Shown here piece by piece: positions 7,288 to 10,966 of a DNA stretch of 10,966 nucleotides. The stretch is from positions 1 to 10,966 of the forward strand of contig JNET01034647.1 in NCBI GenBank assembly GCA_000697455.1, written 5' to 3'. The translations under genes were made by a program, and so were the position numbers. The stretch comes from Basidiobolus heterosporus B8920. Lineage: Eukaryota > Basidiobolomycota > Basidiobolomycetes > Basidiobolales > Basidiobolaceae. The notes under the pieces are model-generated. The model was not told the origin of the DNA. It saw only the letters and a program-made list of their open reading frames with translations, and ran no database searches. Each line of letters begins with the position of its first letter. Positions within the stretch are counted from its first letter, which is position 1.

Positions 7288-7976
7288 CTTCGAGATGTTG
7301 ACAAAGAGTATAAACAAAGATCACGGCCTATGCGATATGGAGCTAAACCAACCAGACGATTTGATCAACGAAGTTGTTGCTGGAGAGTAGAAAGTTCCAA
7401 GACAGATCGTGAGTAGAAACTATACAGGAGCCTTAAATAAAATTCTCAATAAATATCCGATATCTACGAGTCTTCAAACAAAGCGACGAGGAGAAGCAGT
7501 AGCGGTAGGAAGATTTATGATACAACTGGAAAAGAAGATCCAAAAGCCAAGTAGCCTCTGATATAGGTTTGAATGACAAGGAGAGATCTGGCACTGAGCA
7601 CCTGGCCTTAGTTTCGTTTAAGAAGGTTTCCGTAACAATAGCGATTAGAAAAAGACCTGCTTTTCTGCACAGCTTATCCGCATACTTCAACCTCTGGGTT
7701 AGTGCATTGCTTCGTCTTTTATACAAGTTCAACGCAAACAAAGGCTGTGCTTTTCGAAATGCAAGGCACACCAAAATCACTCGCTAGCCAGTTTTGCTAC
7801 TATAATCCCCACAGCAGCTCCCCTGCATTTTCTCAACCTAACTGGGCTTTTACTGGTTGCTGTATCTACTATGAACCAATGCTAGCGATGGATTTAACTT
7901 GGATATTGCACATACGTGACTCGAATACTCAATCAAGTAGGAGAGAGTCCAAACGAACTATCCCTTTATTGCATGT

Positions 7977-7994
7977 GTAACGCTTTTGCGTTAC
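7977..7994. repeat. Perfect hairpin GTAACGC-TTTT-GCGTTAC
   Basis: Seven-base arms are fully complementary around a TTTT loop. No T-run follows. It is either a palindromic factor site or chance; no neighbouring gene end explains it. Confidence 0.5.
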
Positions 7995-8312
7995 TATCAT
8001 TCGGATATTTCTTCAATTAGATTACCACGGCCATTTGTAAATTCCTATAATGAGTTGGCAGTTGAGATTCAGGTACAACTACGAGACTTCACTGCATTTA
8101 GGAATTTTGTAATGTTAGAGGTCTAGGCAGAGATAAAGCTGGGATTGAATACTGCCAATGAGCTTTATACACTAGCGTAGCAAGCTTGTCTGTAGGATCC
8201 AATACAGAAAGACTAGATTGGACCAGCTCTCTCTTTCTCAAAGATCCCAGTCCATATTAGTAGGTTCGGGTGCCATTCTTTTCGGAAATTCATTTGTTCT
8301 TTATGGAGCTTT

Positions 8313-8338
8313 GTAAGCAATGGTCGTAAGTAATGGTC
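8313..8338 (+). repeat. 13-bp tandem duplication
   Basis: TAAGCAATGGTCG is followed directly by TAAGTAATGGTCG, with one mismatch. It looks like recent slippage in noncoding DNA. Confidence 0.6.
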
Positions 8339-8513
8339 GTACACTGATTTCTCTTTCTATTAATTTGTCAAACGGAACCCAGTCCACGATAGATTAATTT
8401 AAGTACATATATTTATACGCGTTTAGCAACAAACTCGCTGAGACATGGATTTTTAAACAGCTTCCTTAATTAGTGAGTGCGCATATGAGGACCGAAGAAC
8501 TTCAACACGTACA

Positions 8514-8525
8514 CGGATAAATCCG
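8514..8525. promoter_or_regulatory. CGG-N6-CCG palindrome (possible Zn2Cys6 factor site)
   Basis: CGGATAAATCCG has inverted CGG triplets six bases apart, the geometry bound by some fungal Zn(II)2Cys6 factors such as Ppr1. It lies more than 800 nt from the nearest start codon, so regulation of any neighbour is speculative. Confidence 0.25.
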
Positions 8526-8554
8526 AATTAGTGTTGAGGATGAATTGGTTGAAT

Positions 8555-8578
8555 TTGCCACTATGCTTGCCACTATGT
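8555..8578 (+). repeat. 12-bp tandem duplication
   Basis: TTGCCACTATGC is followed by TTGCCACTATGT: two units, one mismatch, then a partial third unit starting TTG. Confidence 0.6.
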
Positions 8579-8680
8579 TTGTATCTATTTTCTCTCATTT
8601 CCTCATAGGCCATATACTTTTTCTCATGCCATCACAAGCTATACGCTTCTTCTCATTTAGTCAAGCGAAGGCTTGCGAGC

Positions 8681-8708
8681 GCCATTTCTCGCCATTTCTC
8701 GCCATTTC
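8681..8708 (+). repeat. 10-bp tandem repeat, nearly three units
   Basis: GCCATTTCTC repeats twice and is followed by a partial third unit, GCCATTTC. It is a micro-tandem array in noncoding DNA. Confidence 0.7.
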
Positions 8709-8865
8709 ATACCTAATCCTTCTTCATTCAAGGAAAGTGAAACCCAGTTAATGGTAGCAAATCTTTCGAATCCTTCGTTTGTGCTAATGTCTCAGAAGTT
8801 CCCTTCTGTGCTAGCTCCACTGTTTCTCACACTTTGCTCTGGAGTTTTCAATGCTGTGGTTTGAT

Positions 8866-8879
8866 TTTGGAATTCCAAA
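8866..8879. repeat. 14-bp perfect palindrome
   Basis: TTTGGAATTCCAAA equals its own reverse complement. It lies about 470 nt upstream of the phosphodiesterase start. It could be a dimeric factor site, but no factor is assigned. Confidence 0.45.
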
Positions 8880-8991
8880 CTGAATTTCATTTCGCAGTCC
8901 AATCTACTCGGAGTGAGCAGCCACACCAAAATTTATATGATCATCCGGATGTCTGGTATGGAAATCAGCCAACAACTGAGATTTCGTAGTA

Positions 8992-9128
8992 CACGTTACC
9001 TAGTAGATCATGTCCATTCTCTCAAGCCTGATTCGTAGAGGCTTGTTGACGATTTCGACACGTTGTGTAGCAAAGAGTGAATTTTGTATATGATTAGGAG
9101 GAAAGAGAATGCCCAAGTACAACACGTG
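8992..9128 (+). promoter_or_regulatory. Cluster of PHO-type CACGTT/CACGTG sites upstream of the phosphodiesterase gene
   Basis: CACGTT occurs at 8992-8997 and 9059-9064, and the palindromic E-box CACGTG at 9123-9128. All lie 220-355 nt before the ATG at 9347. In yeast, Pho4 binds CACGTG and CACGTT in phosphate-starvation promoters, and NUC-1 acts similarly in Neurospora. A secreted glycerophosphodiesterase is a logical target, but regulation here is inference from short motifs. Confidence 0.4.
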
Positions 9129-9282
9129 CTCTTTCCCATCACCGTGAGGCAGGTTCCCCAATCCTTAGGTGCTCTGTTCAATAGTGTTCCTATTCCCACA
9201 TATAGATAGCCCCAAGGTAGGAAAGCAACGAAAGAAACGTATTTAATAAGCTATCTTGGAAGTTTAAAATGCCTACCAACTG

Positions 9283-9290
9283 TATAAAAA
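9283..9290 (+). promoter_or_regulatory. TATA box of the phosphodiesterase gene
   Basis: TATAAAAA begins 64 nt before the ATG at 9347, the same spacing as in copy 4 of the GPI-protein array. Confidence 0.7.
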
Positions 9291-9346
9291 GCAGCGGTTT
9301 TGCGCTCTTCAGACCTCATTAATATCTACTGCCGCTGTTCTCTCGT

Positions 9347-10599
9347 ATGCTTTTCAAGGTATCTATCATAGGGTTGGTTTCTATCTCAGTCCTTTCAACC
9401 GTTGCCGCGGCTCCCACTGGATTTCGTCATTACAAGAGATGGAATACGTTAGACGGCAAGCCAAGTCTAATCTTCGGTCATCGTGGTGATAAGGCACTTA
9501 TGCCAGAGCACACCTTAGGGTCCTATCACTTTGCCGCTATTGAGGGAGTTGATTATGTTGAACCTGATCTAACCCTTACCAAAGATGGTTATCTGATCTG
9601 CAATCATGATCTGTCGCTTTCTTCAACCACGGACATTGCTGAACATCCGGAGTTTGCTGATAGAAAACGTAGCTTGACTGATATATTAGATGGGGTGAAC
9701 ACCACGCTCACCAGCAATTGGTTCATCGAGGACTTCACATTGGCTGAGCTCAAAACTCTCAAGGTTCGACAAGCCAGAGTTGGTGTGCGCCCCTTGTTTT
9801 TTGATCACATTTTTGAAATGCCCACATTTGAAGAATATCTCACTCTAATGCAAAACCTTTCGGTTCGGTTGAATCGTCCTATTGGTAAGTTGAGCTTCAC
9901 TATTTGAGCAGAACTTCATAATAATGAATTTTTCGTAAAGGGATTGTGCCAGAGTTGAAGCATGCTGCTCACAACAACAAACTACAAAGCCATAAGCCAC
10001 ACTACTTTGAAGATCTCGTCTTGGATACATTGGAAAAATTCGGCTATCCTCGTCATAAAAGCCAAATCGAAAATGCTACGCATATCATCCGCGATGATGA
10101 GGTCCCTGTCCCTCGTGGCCATGTTATATTGCAAAATTTCGAAGTAGAATCAGCCAGATACTTGGGTAAAAATTCAGACCATGACGTTCTTATGCTGGTC
10201 ATGGCCAATGCAGAGGCCTTGACACCTAAAGGGCTAGATGATATTGCGACCTTTGCTACCCACGTAGGCCCATGGAAGGAGTTCTTCTACTCTTACCCAA
10301 AAGCTGCCTTCCAATATAAGAAAATTGATGTGGATCAGAAAAAGATTCGTCAACTGGGAGGCTTCATTCCCCCACACAAGCTTGTGCAGGAAATCCATAA
10401 GCGTGAAATGCGCGCAGTCGGATATACTTTCTATGACAGTCATGAGCCATCCCAACTCGGATGTGCCGTGAAGTGCGCTAATGTAACACGTAGCGAAGAG
10501 CTTAGCTACTACTTCAATCTAGGTATGGATGGCCTCTTTGTTGAAGGGGCTTCAAATGCGATCCAGATTCGCAACGAGTTTTTCAATCTCAAGGCATAG
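9347..10599 (+). CDS. Secreted glycerophosphodiester phosphodiesterase (GDPD family)
   Basis: Two exons, 9347-9884 and 9941-10599, flank a 56-nt intron (G/GTAAGT donor, phase 1, AAAG/GG acceptor). The join restores the family motif IGIVPELK (179-186) and gives 398 residues. Residues 1-22 are a signal peptide, followed by a possible Kex2 site KR (30-31). The GDPD TIM-barrel begins at about residue 40. Its catalytic and metal-binding residues are visible: HRG at 45-47, PEHT at 53-56, E72 and D74 in EPDL, and H87 in NHD. E184 and K186 follow across the intron. The C-terminal part ends with MDGLFVEG, the usual last barrel strand. The enzyme hydrolyses glycerophosphodiesters such as glycerophosphocholine to sn-glycerol-3-phosphate and an alcohol, here probably outside the cell or in the wall for phosphate scavenging. 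It ends at TAG 10597-10599. Confidence 0.95.
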
Positions 10600-10600
10600 A

Positions 10601-10636
10601 ATCCCTGCATCCCTACATCCCCCATCCCTACATATC
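10601..10636 (+). repeat. Imperfect 7-8 bp tandem repeat (ATCCCTAC type)
   Basis: The units are ATCCCTGC, ATCCCTAC, ATCCCCC and ATCCCTAC, ending in ATATCC. They begin two bases after the phosphodiesterase stop codon, so they would lie in its 3' UTR. Confidence 0.6.
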
Positions 10637-10768
10637 CAGTCTATGTTCAATCTTAACAGCTAGCGAAAACTGTAACTCAATTACCAGGCATTAAACACAA
10701 TTTTGGAATAAGTGAAACCATCAGGTTTTGCCTGTGAGTTAGCTTGATCCATGACGAAATTCATTTAG

Positions 10769-10801
10769 AGGTTAGGGTGAGGTTAGGGCGAGGTTAGGGT
10801 G
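10769..10801 (+). repeat. Three 11-bp repeats, each with a TTAGGG telomere-type core
   Basis: AGGTTAGGGTG, AGGTTAGGGCG and AGGTTAGGGTG are contiguous. The cores are 11 bp apart, about one helical turn, so all face the same side of the DNA. This suits cooperative binding of a TTAGGG-specific Myb factor (Tbf1/TRF type) better than a true telomere tract, which would have 6-bp spacing. It lies 17 nt before the open frame at 10818. Confidence 0.6.
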
Positions 10802-10966
10802 AATAGATGACCACAAAATGAAATCAATCTACGGTCTATCACTGGATGACACAAGGCCGATTGCTAAAATAATAGGTTTGGAAAATGAGTTTTGGGAAAT
10901 AGGAATTCACTTATCCTGGCTATTCCGCGGCCAGGTGGCTGTGTTGCTTAGATTAGTGAAGTCATA

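Larger units (their letters stand above)
7288..9282. other. Long gene-poor region between divergent genes
   Basis: About 2 kb separates the divergent glycosyltransferase-like and phosphodiesterase genes. The left end should be the promoter of the former; a weak minus-strand TATA-like TTATTTAA lies at 7433-7440. Short open frames here either lack an ATG, overlap each other on both strands or have no recognisable motif. The region has short tandem duplications (8313-8338, 8555-8578, 8681-8708), a hairpin (7977-7994), a CGG-N6-CCG site (8514-8525), a 14-bp palindrome (8866-8879) and PHO-type CACGT sites (8992-9128). I recognise no transposon ends, tRNA or other RNA. Confidence 0.6.
10600..10966. 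other. Region downstream of the phosphodiesterase gene
   Basis: No complete gene is seen. It holds an ATCCCTAC-type repeat directly after the stop (10601-10636), a triple TTAGGG-containing repeat (10769-10801), and a reading frame from an ATG at 10818 that stays open to the window edge (49 codons, no recognised motif). No clear AATAAA is present for the phosphodiesterase gene. Confidence 0.5.

Noticed and set aside
7433-7780. Minus-strand 115-codon open frame upstream of the glycosyltransferase-like gene
   Set aside because: It contains no ATG at all, overlaps open frames on the other strand and shows no family motif. A decayed exon cannot be excluded.
7569-7980. Two overlapping plus-strand frames of 72 and 92 codons
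   Set aside because: They overlap each other and a minus-strand frame, have no recognisable motif, and their composition looks random.
8255-8275. TAGGTTCGGGTGCC resembling a tRNA T-arm
   Set aside because: The bases flanking the loop do not pair as a T-stem, and no acceptor, D or anticodon arm is found around it.
8545-8864. Two overlapping plus-strand frames of 68 and 63 codons across the micro-tandem repeats
   Set aside because: The first begins at TTG, and part of the hydrophobic look comes from the repeated DNA words. No motif or promoter is seen.
9008-9199. Minus-strand 63-codon frame upstream of the phosphodiesterase gene
   Set aside because: It is short, lies in the likely promoter region and has no motif.
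9845-10455. Short frames on both strands inside the phosphodiesterase gene
   Set aside because: They are shadows of the GDPD coding frame, which is fixed by its catalytic motifs and a clean intron join.
10769-10801. A chromosome end
   Set aside because: The TTAGGG cores are spaced 11 bp apart in only three units, and unique sequence continues on both sides, so this is not a terminal telomere tract.
1-10966. Transposons, virus-like elements, CRISPR arrays or bacterial-style operons
   Set aside because: No transposase, reverse transcriptase, integrase or capsid motif, no terminal repeats and no regularly spaced repeat-spacer array was found. The introns and poly(A) signals are those of a eukaryote.

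Overview
The window looks like nuclear DNA from a filamentous, probably early-diverging fungus; a Mucoromycota-type genome is my best guess. Three genes have very short GT-AG introns (50 to 66 nt). Donors are GTATGT-like, GTAAGT or GTTTGT, and some introns carry CTAAC or CTGAC branch-like motifs. There are TATA-type promoters, AATAAA poly(A) signals, AT-rich spacers and fungal protein families. The placement is inference from gene content; no marker fixes the species.

Layout. Bases 1-3881 hold a head-to-tail array of four paralogous, intronless genes for small GPI-anchored Ser/Thr-rich wall or membrane proteins with one N-terminal Kre9/Knh1-type Ig-like domain. The first is cut by the left edge and three are complete. 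Facing the array, on the minus strand, is a four-exon gene for a CDC50/LEM3 family P4-ATPase (lipid flippase) beta subunit (4337-5718). Further along the same strand is a two-exon gene for a type II membrane, DUF1647-like putative glycosyltransferase (6248-7287). Bases 7288-9282 hold no gene I can support; they contain short tandem duplications, palindromes and, at the right end, possible upstream sites for the last gene. A two-exon plus-strand gene for a secreted glycerophosphodiester phosphodiesterase fills 9347-10599. The right edge has a phased triple 11-bp TTAGGG-containing repeat and an open reading frame that runs off the window.

How the genes fit together. All recognised products belong to the secretory pathway or cell surface: GPI-anchored surface proteins, a flippase chaperone subunit, a probable Golgi sugar transferase and a secreted phosphodiesterase that releases glycerol-3-phosphate. 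I see no evidence that they form one regulated system; fungal neighbours are often unrelated. The most interesting signal is the mosaic structure of the GPI-protein array. Long stretches identical even at silent sites are shared between different pairs of copies in different parts of the gene, while spacers and leaders are largely unalike. This suggests gene conversion or unequal exchange. No transposon, virus-like element, CRISPR array, tRNA or rRNA was recognised.
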